Shown here one piece after another: positions 26,835 through 63,663 of a DNA stretch of 64,000 nucleotides (position 1 is its first letter; each line of letters opens with the position of its first letter). The notes beneath the pieces were generated by a model. That model was not told the DNA's origin and searched no databases. It saw only the letters and a list, made by a program, of their open reading frames with translations. The stretch comes from Dipylidium caninum (Eukaryota; Platyhelminthes; Cestoda; Cyclophyllidea; Dipylidiidae): positions 62,001-126,000 of the forward strand of contig QEYB01001430.1 of the NCBI GenBank assembly GCA_017562135.1, given 5' to 3'. The translations under genes were made by a program, and so were the position numbers.

Positions 26835-26968
26835 GTCGATTCTTGAGCGACGCAGACCGCCAGACGACTTGGCAACTCCCTCTTGCGCTGACTCGACATT
26901 TACACCCTTGAAGCGTCTCCTTCTATTCCGATTCTCGCGATTTCGCTCATAATTCCTATTGACGCCTT

Positions 26969-29900
26969 CTGTCAGCTCTTATCCTGCGGCTTCATCTCCC
27001 CTCAAGATAGTCACCGTCGCACGAAAATGAGCGGTGAAGAGAGCAAAAACGAGCGAGCGAGCGAGCTAGCGAGGAGAGGCGTGGCGACGCTCTATATGAG
27101 CCTGCTCCGCTTGAATCATCGGCGCTGGCATTCGCTGGGCGTGCAGGGGCCTGTGCGCCGCGTGAGTGAGCACTCGCAAGCCAATTGGGCGCAAGTGGGG
27201 TGTGTGCGCGCGCGTGCGTGCGTTCGCCCCGCCTTAGCGCCCCTTTGGAGCGTGTACCAGTGCGCGCGCATCCGCACTCACGCACGCACGCACGTGCTCA
27301 CAAAGGCGATAATCGATCGGAGGTCCGCGCGCGCGTTCAAGTGCACACGAGCCTGGCCGCCACGTCGGCGGTCACGAAGCGTGGAGGCGAGCTGGCGACG
27401 GTGCCCTCGCCGGAGCCACAGACGTGGACGCCGTGGACGACGTGGTCAGGAGGGCGTGGCGACCAGGCGGGTGCGCACACACCCACGCGCACCAATTCCT
27501 TATTTGGCCAAACGGCAGCCAAGGTCGTCGGAGTGAGGACATCAAGTGAAACCTGTTATCATGTCAACCACATTAGTGACACCAGAACGGCTCCAGTCGC
27601 CAGTGCTCCCGACGGGAAGGCTGTTGAGCTTCAATGGCTTCGTTTTGAATTTGGGCGAAAAGTTCGAGGTCCACTCAGGAGCCAGCCAACTGCAGCATGC
27701 GGATTCTCCAGCAGGGCAACCCGACGGCGCTCCGCTCCCACGTCGTCTCCCTCGGAAGGTGAGGCGCCCGTCGCCACACAGTCTCAACCTGGGCAAGAGG
27801 AGTTGCTTTTTTAACAAACTGGATGAAATCCTCTAACCGTAGCTTATCGTACACTCGTCATTTTCACTCCGGAAAGGTCTGCAACAGCGCCACCACCCAA
27901 CCCATTGACCCGAAGATTTGATAAGTAGGCCGATTGAGGCGGAAAAACGGAAGGAATTTAATGTGAAACTCGAGGGCCAAGCATCAGACGACCCCTTCGT
28001 GTGAGTTTGGTCGGAGCTGGTGCGCAATTCTGGAAGAGCGGTGTCCGAACCCCTGACGGCGGTTCGCAGAGTCCCAAGCTTCCAAATGCTCCCAACGGTG
28101 TGCTCAACTTTTCTGCCCTGAAGGCGGTGAGAGCGGACGTAGGACTGAGGAGCGAACGGGTGGTGTGGCAGCATCTGAGTGGAGCAACTTTACGTCAAAG
28201 CGAAGGCTACCGAGGCCCCTTTATGGCCAAGCCCTATGAACCGGCGGTGTTACGAGATGGCGGACGCTAGCATGAAGGGTCCGAGGTGGATGATCTCCAG
28301 ACTGAAATGCAATTTGTGCCTGGTGGCGCGCGGGCCGCAATTTGGCTGAGGCGAGTAAATTTTACACCGGACACACTGAGGACGGTGGACCCAATGAGCT
28401 GTTCACTCATACCAACCGACGTGGATTGTTTGCGAGTGACCGATGGAACCGTTGGAAGAGGCGCCGCGTTCTGTGGGTGAAGCGGACCCTCGTCGCCGTC
28501 GCCGAGCGCCAGCTCCACCGAGCAGGCATGCAAATTAGGCAGGGACGGGGGGCTGGGCGCTGACTTTGTGTTTTGCAACCACCAAAAAGCCACACCAAGT
28601 TGAACATCACACTTGTGGCCCTATTTGCATGCCCACGAGAGGTCTGACGTCGTCGTGTGAATTGTAAATGCTCTTTCGGTGGCAAAATCTTCACGCAGCC
28701 GCAGTCACAGCCACACCCACATTGAGGGTGGGAAAGGCGAGGGGGGGGGGCAGTCTCTCCTCTCACTCGGTCGTGGTGCAGGCGAAGGACCACGAAGACG
28801 TCGAGTCTGGGGCGGAGGTGGAGGAGGAGGTGGAGGCAGACGAGCAGACAGGCGCCGAAGACGCATGGTTTAAGTAGACGAGGTGTGAATGCTCTACTCC
28901 TTCCACTTCTAAGCCCCGAGCTAATGCATTTACGCCAAAATAGGCTCACGTGAAGCATTAAAAAACACTTGATTAATAGCGTCTGAGAGTGACAACACGA
29001 TTAGGCAAAGTTTTTGGCAGGAGTAGAAAAAGAATTGATGACGGACTGGATAAGAGTTCGGTTGAATTTTCCGCCTCACGAGGAGGAGGCTACTTCGTGC
29101 AGACTAAACACGCCATGAGAGAAGAAATTAGACGCCTTTTACAGGGCATAGTTGGAGGTGGAGCTGCGACGGTGCTATGTTGAGTCGGGGAAAGGAAGCG
29201 TCGGGTCCCGTCCTCTCTCTTCCACCAAGTTTGTCCAACGTGAGGTCCATGGTTTTCGGGGAGGGTTTAGCCGCGAGAAGGCGGATGATCCGGGGGGGAA
29301 AAGACTCTGTCCGGAGGGGATGAACGAGACCGCTTGCAGCCCAACCACGGGGCGGTGGGCGGACGATGCCTCTGGCCACGGTTGCGGCCCGGGGAGCGAG
29401 GCGGTTGGGCCACATGCCGGCAACTTCGGCTGGTGCTCTGCCCACGCACACCGTCAGAGAGACGAGGCGTGTCAACTGGCAGGTGCCAATGCCAATAACC
29501 GAGGCTAACCGAAGTCATTATTTTGTTGTGACAGGCTGACCCGGCATCCACTCGGTAGTTCGTCGCTTCGTGGAGCAATTGCCGCGCCTTCCACAAGCTT
29601 TAAGCGAACCGTTGTGAGATGCCAATCTGGGGACTGGAAGGGGGGTGGGGGGAAAGGCATCTCGCCGAGTCAATTCGTCCGATGCCTTGGACCGAGGAAG
29701 GCCTTTCAGGTGAAAGACCACGAAAGCCATTTCCCTACCCTGTGGAGTCCCCACTCGCGGATGCCCTCGCCGCCGGGCCCCCGAGCGCCATAGGTCGTCC
29801 TCACTGGCATGGAGTGGGGCGATGCTCACAATGGGAAGCGCGCATTTTGGGTGAGTGCCACCTCTCAATCGCCCGCGTCCTGCTCGGGAAAGCGGGCGGG

Positions 29901-32485
29901 CGGGGGGGGGGGTGGAGAAATGCGTCGGCGGACGAAGGCTTCTCGTCTGAAGTGATGCGTTCCACCCTCCCCAGTCGTGACAATCGCGAAACTTTAACGG
30001 TCGCCCTCATCTTTGTTTTGTGCAGGAGGGTCTTTCATCCGTCTCTTGTGGAAAGATCGTGAAACCCAGTTCGGTTTACTTCGGCAGTGGCGGTATTTGT
30101 TTTGGCACGCGGGCAGGCTTGCCGGTCGGCGACTGCTGTGAGCCTCGGCGCGTCCACAGCCGCGGCACCCGGCGGCGGCACTCAACCGCTGTCAAAGGCA
30201 ATTCAACTGCTCCGGGCAACTTAGCATCAAAGCTACTTGACGAGAGACATTGAAGGTTCGGATGTCATGCGGAGAAGGGCCAACCTCCGTCTCTCTTTCT
30301 CCTCAGTCAGGAATTTGACAGCAGAAAAATCCGTTCATCGCCTCCTTAATGAAGCTTAACAGTCGAGTAGAGATGTTTGGAATGGGAGGTCTACTTTCGA
30401 GAGACGAGCGACGAGATCTTCCCCTCGCGGGAGACCGAATTTCGCCTGGGTTAAAACTTACCCTCCACTCGAAAGGCTTACAGAATTGTTCCAAAGGAGA
30501 GCCGCTTCGCGTGTGTCGGCGAGGCGAAGTCGCTGGTTTTTTATGTCCTCTAGGCTGCGCGACTGTGTTTCGTCTTCTCAACGACGGCGAGGCTGAAACC
30601 TCACGGCCAGGTTATGTCTCTGAACGACAAGAGCGAGGGCGACCCGGGGAGAGGAGGACTCGGTGGCCAGAATTTCCTAGGCCTCCGCAGCGCCGTCCTC
30701 CGACCAGAGATTGAAGTGATAGAGCCACTTCACAAGGGCACCGGAAGCAAGCACGAAAATGTTGGTGAGGACTACGTCGGTAGGTCGAAGCGACGCGGGA
30801 CACGTCCACGCGGCCGTCATGGCCGGTTCGCTTGCCATCGCGGCTTTCCATTGATGCTGGGAGTTGCTGAGAGTGGGCGCCCATAGGCTTCGTGCTCTCC
30901 GCCCGCAGGCTACACGCCTCCTCCTCCTCATTCACGGGACCGCCGCCGCCACCGCCGAGTCTTCCCAGCTGTCAACACCAGACGCAGGTCACTTCACTTG
31001 AGCCTTCCCTCCCTCCCCCCCTCCTCCACCCTTGATGGGACGTCCGCAGGTGTTCGCTTGGTGCCGCGTCTTGCTCGAGGCCATCGACACCCTGGGTCGG
31101 CCTCTTTGGCACTTGCGGCGCGTTCTCAGTGCGCAAAAAATCCTTCCACTTCGCGATAGTCCGCCGCCAGACTCTGCCCCACCGCCTAAGCGTGCCGCCA
31201 TCACTTGTAGTACGTCGCGTCGTCCACGTGACATGCCTTACTGCGTCGTCTGTGTCGGACCCCACCGCCACGCGTTACTCGTTGCCAGCGCGCTTGTCAC
31301 AACCTCTTCCGCATGAGAACACCGTAGGCGGGATAAGCGCGCACCACTTTCTCACCAAGTCGTGATCAAAATTGTGCATACAACATCGCAGGTCGTGAAA
31401 ATAGGCGAGTAACAGTGGATAGCGGTGGGCAAATCCTCCAATCGGCAGTGCGGACTGAAATTACTCAAAGTGGAACAACGTCGCATCACAGTGTGAAGCT
31501 TGCGCAACTGTCAACAATATGGCGAGTCATAAGCTTCCGTCGAACATGGGGTCCACATTACTCGGAGGAAAGCCCAGATGGACCAACTCACATCAGGGGA
31601 GGCGGAGGAGGGGAGGGAGGAGAGACTGAACCCGTCACGACTGAGGTCACCCTTAACCCAAAATTTTAGTCGAACAGACTCGACACGAGCAAATCTCGCC
31701 AAGCACGCAGCAGCACAGCCGAAGAGAGCGTCCGATCATTCCGCCAATCCGAATCCCCGAGGTCAAAATGGCTGTGCTGCTTGCCTTCGATGCACTGCCT
31801 AGCCACCGTGCCCGCTTCTCCACCATGTGAGTCGGAGGCAGCGCCGCCGAAAATGTGCGCCCTGAAGTGCGTTCAAGTCAGCTTGTGGAGCACCACTAGG
31901 ACTAAATGAGCCGAACGGGCAAAACTAACAGAAAATATTCGCCAATCTTCAAGTTCCTCCTGCACTTCAACTCCTCCAATCCCAGTGAAGACGCGCACCC
32001 CCCCCCCCCCCAATTCTCCACAGGACTCAATTCGGTTCAAGAGCACCACCAGGGAGGAATCCAAGTGGACCCAGAAAAATCTAATCGGCCAATAGCTGCA
32101 ATGCAGCTGGCCTTAATCAGATCCGTACCAGTCGAGGACGGGTGCAGGGAGGCGAAAGAGATCATAGCTTTAAAAGGGCTGAGAGACAAAGGGTTAACAC
32201 ACACGCACTGTGTATCAAGAGGGAGGAGGACGGTGGGGGAAGAACGAGGTGGTGGAATGGATAGCTATGGGAAGGTCAGTTTGTCATTCAAAAATGGCTC
32301 CTCCTAACAAACACGTCTGTGAGAGCGGAAGGCAGTTCACCAAATCGCATAAATATCTTCATAGCCATTGGAGACTGACACCATTGGACTCCAAAAGCAA
32401 ATCGTCATCTTGTCAAAGTAAAAGGAAAGCAGGAGAAGTGGAGAAGGAGGAGGAGGAGGAAGGGAGTAGGGCACAGGAGGGGGAA
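26969..32485. other. GC-rich intergenic region without a recognised gene
   Basis: This is the stretch between the 5' side of the RhoGAP gene and the stop codon of the HECT ligase gene. It has long GC-rich open frames on both strands, but none shows a recognisable family, and the frames overlap each other as chance frames do in GC-rich DNA. It probably holds the promoter and any 5' non-coding exon of the RhoGAP gene, and on its right side the 3' UTR of the HECT gene. An alternating GCGT/ACGC segment near 27200-27300 can fold back on itself. A poly-C run of about 14 is near 32000. Confidence 0.45.
27196..27298. repeat. GCGT/ACGC simple-sequence inverted repeat
   Basis: A GTGTGCGCGCGCGTGCGTGCG tract of about 25 bp is followed about 60 bp later by its near complement CACGCACGCACGCACG. 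The two arms could form a long hairpin or Z-DNA-prone tract. The setting is a CpG-rich segment upstream of the RhoGAP gene, so a promoter-proximal location is possible but not shown. Confidence 0.6.
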
Positions 32486-52733
<20,248 letters not shown>

Positions 52734-52738
52734 ATCCT

Positions 52739-54514
52739 GAGGAAATAAAGTGCATTAAAAGCGTGCTTTAATATGCTGGAAAAAAATTTAAGTACAAGGA
52801 ATTCTGTGATGTCATAAAGGAGCTAATATTCAAAGGGACAGAAACCATTAGTTGCGACCAGTTTCCATACCATTTTTAATTTGACGGTAACAAAAGCAAG
52901 CATCCGTTTAGGAACAGGCTTTTGAGTTGCAAAAACGGTACATAACTAAACGAGCTGGAAAGTATGTCCAGTTAACTACTGAGGCAACTGATAATAAACG
53001 TTTACTATCTTCCACCAATGCCTAGATCTTATGCAGCCCAATGCGTTGTAACCATTTGGAGTGTCATTTTGCCTCACTCCAACTAATCAAAGAGGTAATA
53101 AGGAGGCTGCAGCCTTAATGGAAAAATATAAGAGCAGGGCGCACACAAACCCAGCGAAGCACCTGTCACTTACGACAAATCCAACGTTCATCTCGAAAAT
53201 TTCCTGATATATAACGCCCCCGCGGAACCTGCTCTATGATTGGCTGTCACAAATAAGCCGCGATTTCAGCATCATTTAAATAATAGCTCTGATGTTTGAA
53301 AGCATTCATATTTTAGTTACATCACACCAGTATACGTGGATATAGAAATGCCGAAAATGTAACGAAATTCTGATTTATTTTGTGGACCGTGGCTAAATAG
53401 GTATAGATTACCGGTGAGTTTTTCTGTTTTGCTCACTTTCTCTTACTCAAGGTACTTTCTATTACCGGTGAGAGTAACAACACAAATGGCATAGACCCTT
53501 GCTCTTACGTACGAGGCGTCAGACACACCATGCTTTGACAACAGATTACCGCTCCGTATTAATTGGCAATTCAAAATATTGGATTCCAGCATGAAACCTC
53601 TTTTTACCTCTCTTCTTAGGCAATGAATCAGCTGAGGCAAGTTATTTTTCAAAAGGTAATCCTGCTGCGTGTCTCCCTATAAATAAGAACACTGGAGGTT
53701 CCACAACTGCTCTAGTGGATGGACTTTCGATAGTGAGGCCCATATGTACAAGCCAGAGTCATCGCGTAGTAACTCAAATCGAAAGTATGCTTCACTTCTT
53801 CTATTATTATCTTGCAATAGGATCTCGAAGTCGCAATTGTCCGGAAGCAAAAACGATGGAAAGTGGGACGCGAGCAAAAATATGGTCAATACAAAACCGT
53901 AGCTTTCAAAAGCATTGCTAGACGGTGCGCCGTGATGGACAGGACAAAGGCTGAATTTGTAACGTCACCTCTCACCCTTGTTAATGCCATATAAGCAGGC
54001 AAATCAACAAGGTAGAGCTATTCTACCCGCAGAAGTTCTTGCTGCCAACTTCTATGCAAATTTGCTATTGCTGCCAAAAACGTCTGACGAATGTAGACCC
54101 AACGCGTGATCATGTCGACAGGAATGCGTTTCATCCGGGACTCATCCTGTATCGCTACTACAAAAAGAATGCCGAACATTACCCGTTGCGTCACGTCACC
54201 GCACTAAGACTCAAAACCCAGGAGTAGTTCATTACAAAGAACCCACGAGTAGTGAGATCCAGACAATCCACCACCAATAAACACAACATGGAAAGTCACC
54301 GAATCTACCATTTGATTGTCGCTCGGTCATTTGTCTATTCACCAAGTTTACTCACGAAATAATTCATACCATAATTTCAAAGTTAGTACATTCTACCGTC
54401 ACAAAACAGCATCAGTACTGTCACAACGGCAGAATCAAGAAAAAGAAAGGGCAGAGGGATGGGGAACGAAAACGGGGATGGAATACAAATCAACGTCAAA
54501 ACAATCACTCGCTA
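52739..54514. other. AT-rich gap between HECT ligase 5' end and SRP54 stop; doubtful open frames
   Basis: This 1.8-kb stretch should hold the HECT promoter and the SRP54 3' UTR. On the minus strand, two neighbouring open frames look more protein-like than chance: 53677-53870 (with RDDSGLYIWASLSK) and, after an acceptor at 53680, 53600-53679 (GDTQQDYLLKNNLPQLIHCL). On the plus strand, a 42-codon frame at 53983-54108 (ILPAEVLAANFYANLLLLPK) also looks protein-like. They are on different strands and do not join into one model. I assign no gene. Confidence 0.35.
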
Positions 54515-59877
<5,363 letters not shown>

Positions 59878-61299
59878 ATGCCGCCCGAAAGCACACTGCC
59901 ATCCCTTTTTAATCTTATCGTAAGAAATTATGATGAAATTGTGAAACCCCAAGACGGTGCGAAAGACATCTCACGTCAGGTACGCTAGAGCCATGTGATG
60001 AGATGCTTCCATTGCTTTGGTCCATTGTTTCTGTGTGATCGGACTGGTACATGCGAATTTACTTGCTTTGCCTTATTGCTTTTGACTGGAACCTTTGCTT
60101 CAATCCATGTCTAGTCATTGGTACGAAAAAGTTGTGATGCGTGTCAGGAAGCCATTCAAATGGTCAACGAACTGGATTTGTTCAGCAAAAATGAGTCACT
60201 TGATGATTTATCCACACAATCAATCCGATACCTGACTCTTCCTGCCTTTCTCGGCTTTTTCAATTGCCAAAAGACGGATCGGAAGGAACGCTTAGATACT
60301 CTTAGATTATCGAAGGTATATTTATCTTGTTGCCATCGATTTGGATAGGTGTATTATGATGAATTTATGGATTTAATTACTGCCTATGGTATTCCTGACT
60401 TGCCTAAACGCCAACCTAAGGGGGATTCTATTGGGTACGTTACTATCGATGACTTCCTTTAGTACTCGTGTGCTTGATTTTTTGCGTTTTCTCCTTTGCA
60501 GCGCACTTAGCAGCGAAGTTTATTCGACATCCTCAAGTCAGCCTGGCAGGAGTGACCCTTTTGCCATTCGGGATGAAAAAATTCGTGCTTATAAGGAGAA
60601 AAAAGCTCTTCACCAACGTTTCAAAAACTTTATTTCTCTCAATTTCTCGACCGTTGACGACGAAATTCTCGTCAGTTTTTACTGCTTTTGCTTTGATGCA
60701 ATTCGGCTTTTAAACTTGAGTTTATTTTTTTTTTAGAGGGGAGAAAGTATAGCATTTGTGCGTTTTTGGGCGTATGCTGCGGTGGAGGAATTGAAGTTTA
60801 TAAATGAAGAAATCGCCATTCTGACACACTCCCCAGGAAGTGAAAAACCTTCTTCTCCACCAAATCCTCAGCCTCCGCTCCTTATTACCCGGGAGAAGGT
60901 ACGAGCCGCCGTCTTCGGCGCTGGCTATCCCAGTGTACCCACAATGACCCTGGACCAGTTCCTTGAAATGCAGGTTAATAATCAGTTTCATGCTTACCAT
61001 AGTTAATTAAGTATTGGTCGAATTCACGATCTGGCTCCTTCGTTGTCCAGGTCAAGCAAGGCATAATGCCAGCGCCGCAGGCAAAGAAAAATGACAAAAT
61101 TAACAGCGGTGAAGGCTCGTGGCGCCGTGTTGATCCTTTAGAAAGTGAGGAATCCAAGCAGGAAGCAGATGAAAGAGCAGCAAGGCATGACGCCTTAGAA
61201 GATTCCTATTCGGAAGAACAACGGGCTAAGGCACGAGAATTTGATGAATTTAAGGATGAACATCGGCGTGGTTCAGGAAATCGTGCCAATCGTGGCTGA
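59878..61299 (+). CDS. IGBP1: Immunoglobulin-binding protein 1 / TAP42-alpha4 family (PP2A regulator)
   Basis: Alpha4/TAP42 proteins bind and stabilise free catalytic subunits of PP2A-type phosphatases, downstream of TOR in yeast. Six exons: 59878-59979, 60115-60315, 60349-60434, 60502-60670, 60737-60973, 61051-61299. Phases agree; 1,044 nt, 347 aa, about the human length. Family marks: CQEAIQMVNELDLFSKNESL, DLSTQSIRYLTLPAFLG, then RDEKIRAYKEKKALHQRF, the signature REKVRAAVFGAGYPSVPTMT, and the C-terminal AREFDEFKDEHRRGSGNRAN. The first exon codes for MPPESTLPSLFNLIVRNYDE and starts at the only suitable ATG. The second intron is 33 nt (60316-60348), close to the smallest spliceosomal introns known in animals; the third is 67 nt and the fourth 66 nt. 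The next gene begins 128 bp after the stop on the same strand. Confidence 0.96.
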
Positions 61300-61347
61300 A
61301 GGCATTGACAATGTATTATGCTTTTTTCTCACAATATATGCCTAACG

Positions 61348-61353
61348 AATAAA
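61348..61353 (+). terminator. Poly(A) signal AATAAA of IGBP1
   Basis: A canonical AATAAA lies 49 bp after the IGBP1 stop codon and 74 bp before the splice acceptor that opens the next gene. This spacing fits 3' end formation coupled to trans-splicing of the downstream gene. Confidence 0.65.
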
Positions 61354-61420
61354 CTCGTTTATGTGCCATTTTCGTGGAAATGTTTTAATTTTATCTTACC
61401 TATAACAACTTTACTATTCT

Positions 61421-61427
61421 GTGCCAG
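61421..61427 (+). promoter_or_regulatory. Candidate spliced-leader trans-splice acceptor for the DUF4604 gene
   Basis: The sequence TTTACTATTCTGTGCCAG ends at 61427. The conserved DUF4604 frame begins on the next base with AAG CGC CAC and has no ATG of its own at the expected place. If a leader ending in AUG is added here, the protein begins M-KRHVEVINVEEPAF, which lines up with MSKRNQVSYVRPAEPAF of human KIAA1143. No trans-spliced cDNA is available to me, so this is inference. Confidence 0.5.
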
Positions 61428-62479
61428 AAGCGCCACGTTGAAGTCATTAACGTTGAAGAGCCAGCTTTCATTAAGCGCTTTCGGGAAAAGTCTGGGATGC
61501 GTCCCGAAGCAACCATTGAAAGCAAGGCGAGTCCGTTACCGGCTTACGTCCGATCATTCTCATTCATTGTTTTGCTTCTCACTAACATATTTTATGAATA
61601 GGGTTGGTTTCGAGAAATTCATCCTCTCTTCATCCTCTCTTCCATGCTAAGTGGCCTTTTCTCCGCTACCGGAATGAGCGTTCTAGTCGCAGGTTCACAC
61701 CTTCTCCAAGTGTTTTCACTTTTCCTATCTAATTACTATTGAAGTCTGGACCCAAAGTGGATTCATTCGCAGTATTTTAGTGCTTCTCCCGTATTTTAAA
61801 CACGGTTCCTACTTCATAAAAGTGATTTAAATTTCATGGACGGGAACGCCTTCTCTTAAAATGTCTCTACCTGAGTATTATTGTTCTGGCAGTATTTTAT
61901 AGTTTAAGCATATGCATTAAGGCAGACGAAGTGTCTTGGTGAGGAGTGTTTCCCGCCTTATTCTGTCTTATCCCCCTCGAAATGCCTTTTGGACAGCCAC
62001 TGCTTCTTCTCTTTTTTTTCGGTAGAGGGCACCAGTGCAACGTAGTGCTGACGACAGCGAAGACTGGCGCGATAGGGAGGATGAGGCGCCGCAGGTGGTT
62101 GCCGGTGTTGGAGTTAGTGAAACGGAGGCTTCGGAGTTTGTCCATCGGAACCTCGTTAAAAGGCGTCCCAAAGAGGTCAGTCCTGCTGTGGTGCGGAGCG
62201 AAGACAAAAGCACCGAAGAGGAGGCCACCGCACCAGAATCAGGTAGCTTTTTTGTTTACTGAATCCACTCTCCTTTGGCCTATGCCATTTGTAGGCAAGA
62301 TACTCTTTCGCAAACCGAAGTCCAAAGGAAATAGCGCGGTGAGGCAAGAAAAGAGGGAAAGGGCGATAAAGGATGGGAGTGAGAAGATTAAACAGTTACA
62401 AGGAAAGGGGAAAAGTGCGCCTAAACCCACCGGCACTCTCTCGTTCAACTATGACAGCGACGACGAAAAGGATGGTTGA
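61428..62479 (+). CDS. KIAA1143 / DUF4604 family protein
   Basis: Homologue of the small, charged, conserved animal protein KIAA1143 (DUF4604), whose function is not established. Three exons: 61428-61526, 62026-62242, 62295-62479. They give 166 codons after any leader-supplied Met. Matching blocks: EEPAFIKRFREKSGMRPEAT near the N-terminus, DREDEAPQVV in the middle, KILFRKPKSKGN, and the C-terminal GTLSFNYDSDDEKDG (human ends LLSFDNEDENE). The first intron appears to be GC-AG (AAG, then GCGAGT, ends GGTAG); the second is 52 nt, GT-AG. A GT-AG alternative for the first intron uses a weak donor 9 nt downstream and would change the junction to KASPAPVQ. The only in-frame ATG upstream (61318) would need a weak donor and would overlap the IGBP1 poly(A) signal. 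Confidence 0.85.
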
Positions 62480-62745
62480 CTTTAACACTGCTCCCCCGTT
62501 GTATATAATGCTAATTTGTACGAAAATATTCGTTTTTATTGTGTGAGGTGCTGCACACTCTTCCTTGTTCGGGGAAAATAATCTCTGCGTCTTATTAATA
62601 CCGACACAGTGAGTGCATTGTAGTAGTCTCCCGCTTTCCTTCTTCAAGCATTCATTACTTGCGTGGATTGCCGTCAGTCATTAGTGTTTATATTATTCGT
62701 CAATGAAGACGACAGGGTTGAAAGCGCCATCATCGTGGCACTTGT

Positions 62746-63663
62746 CTAGAAATTGCGTCTGAAGAGGTGTATGTCAATGACCAGGGAAACGTCGAACTTC
62801 CCAGTCTTCGGAAGGAAATTGTCCTTCCCTGGCTCGAGGTGTTCTTCGTTCCACTCACTCATGGCCGTAGTGCTGATGTCACTCAGCATTGAGAACGCTT
62901 TTTTTGGGTGCGGAGGGTCTCCTTTCCACTGATACGACAGTCCGGTGAGAAATTCACACTAGTTAACAGTAAAATTGTCACCACTGTCTACTCTCCACGC
63001 CATTCTTTGTTATCACTCCGAAGAGGGTTGCTCAGTCGGGTAGGAGTGTAATTTCCGCTATTTTTCCATCCATTCCTTGGGTTGTAAGTCCGCTGAGGCG
63101 ACGGAGTCAGGGTGCAGTTTAACGCAACGAAAGGTGGCCTCGCTAAAGGCATCTGAGTGTGCTTGCGCAATCTTTGGGAAGTGTTGGTATCTTCAGAGAA
63201 CTCTTGTTCTAAATGTTGCCTATGATAATGAGAAGTTATCGTCAGTAATTGTCGCACTCTGCCTAAATTATAAAAATGTTGTTACTTTTTTTATTACAGT
63301 AGAAATAAAACTCACCTTCAGCCCACTTTCCATCTGGATAGACGAGTCTCCTGGTGGCATTCTTTGTTGTCATCGAGCAAGAGATTACTCTATCGATCCT
63401 CTCGTGGTCAGCAGTAAGGCTTCCGCTGTTTTTTATCCATTTAGACAAGGGAATAGCAATTCTTCTGCCTTTGACACACTGACTTTTCTTGCGATTTTAT
63501 ACCTACTGAGGTGAGGGAGTCAAAGGGCGGTTTGACATATCGAAAGCTGATCTCAACAATATGCCATTTGTTTTGCCTTCTGCATCGAAGTATATATGCA
63601 TGATCCTTGGAAAGTGTCGACACGTCTCAGGAAAATATGCCGAGATGTCAGTAATCGTCACCT
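62746..63663 (-). CDS. Unrecognised gene, three 3' exons (5' end not found)
   Basis: Three minus-strand exons join in phase: 63507-63663 (starts in phase 1), 63316-63361, and 62746-62958, which ends in TAG. Together they give about 138 codons. The first exon reads VTITDISAYFPETCRHFPRI then MHIYFDAEGKTNGILLRSAF. The last reads CEFLTGLSYQWKGDPP and ends KFDVSLVIDIHLFRRNF. Acceptors (AAACTAG, ACAACAAAG, GTTAACTAG) and donors (GTAGGT, GTGAGT) are present. I do not recognise the family; the FDAEGK stretch is faintly like the clamp protein RAD9, too weak to use. No 5' exon was found between 63663 and the ODF3-like gene, and a leader AUG at 63664 would run into a stop. The gene may therefore continue to the right around or inside the ODF3-like gene, start at the internal Met, or be a truncated copy. 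It lies tail-to-tail with the DUF4604 gene (267 bp). Confidence 0.5.
62999..63309 (-). pseudogene. Decayed duplicate of the exon block at 63355-63717
   Basis: This segment, inside the last intron of the unrecognised minus-strand gene, is a diverged direct copy of the adjacent segment 63355-63717. Matching pieces in the same order include CATTCTTTGTT (63001 and 63359), CTGAGG-GA-GGAGTCA (63093 and 63506), and the TATAAAAA...ATTACAGTAGA...AAAAC stretch (63270-63309 and 63676-63717). In the copy the exon frame holds stops, and the GTAGGT donor has become CGG. It looks like a duplicated exon pair that lost function. Confidence 0.6.

Noticed and set aside
27027..27814. Long overlapping plus-strand frames rich in Arg, Ala and His
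   Set aside because: They arise from GC-rich simple sequence; several frames are open at once and none resembles a protein family.
61318..61356. Conventional start for the DUF4604 gene with a 13-codon first exon
   Set aside because: The donor GTTTAT is weak, the peptide has no match in the family, and the exon would overlap the IGBP1 AATAAA; kept only as an alternative.
63077..63514. 145-codon plus-strand frame
   Set aside because: It is antisense to exons and duplicate pieces of the unrecognised minus-strand gene, which have proper splice sites.
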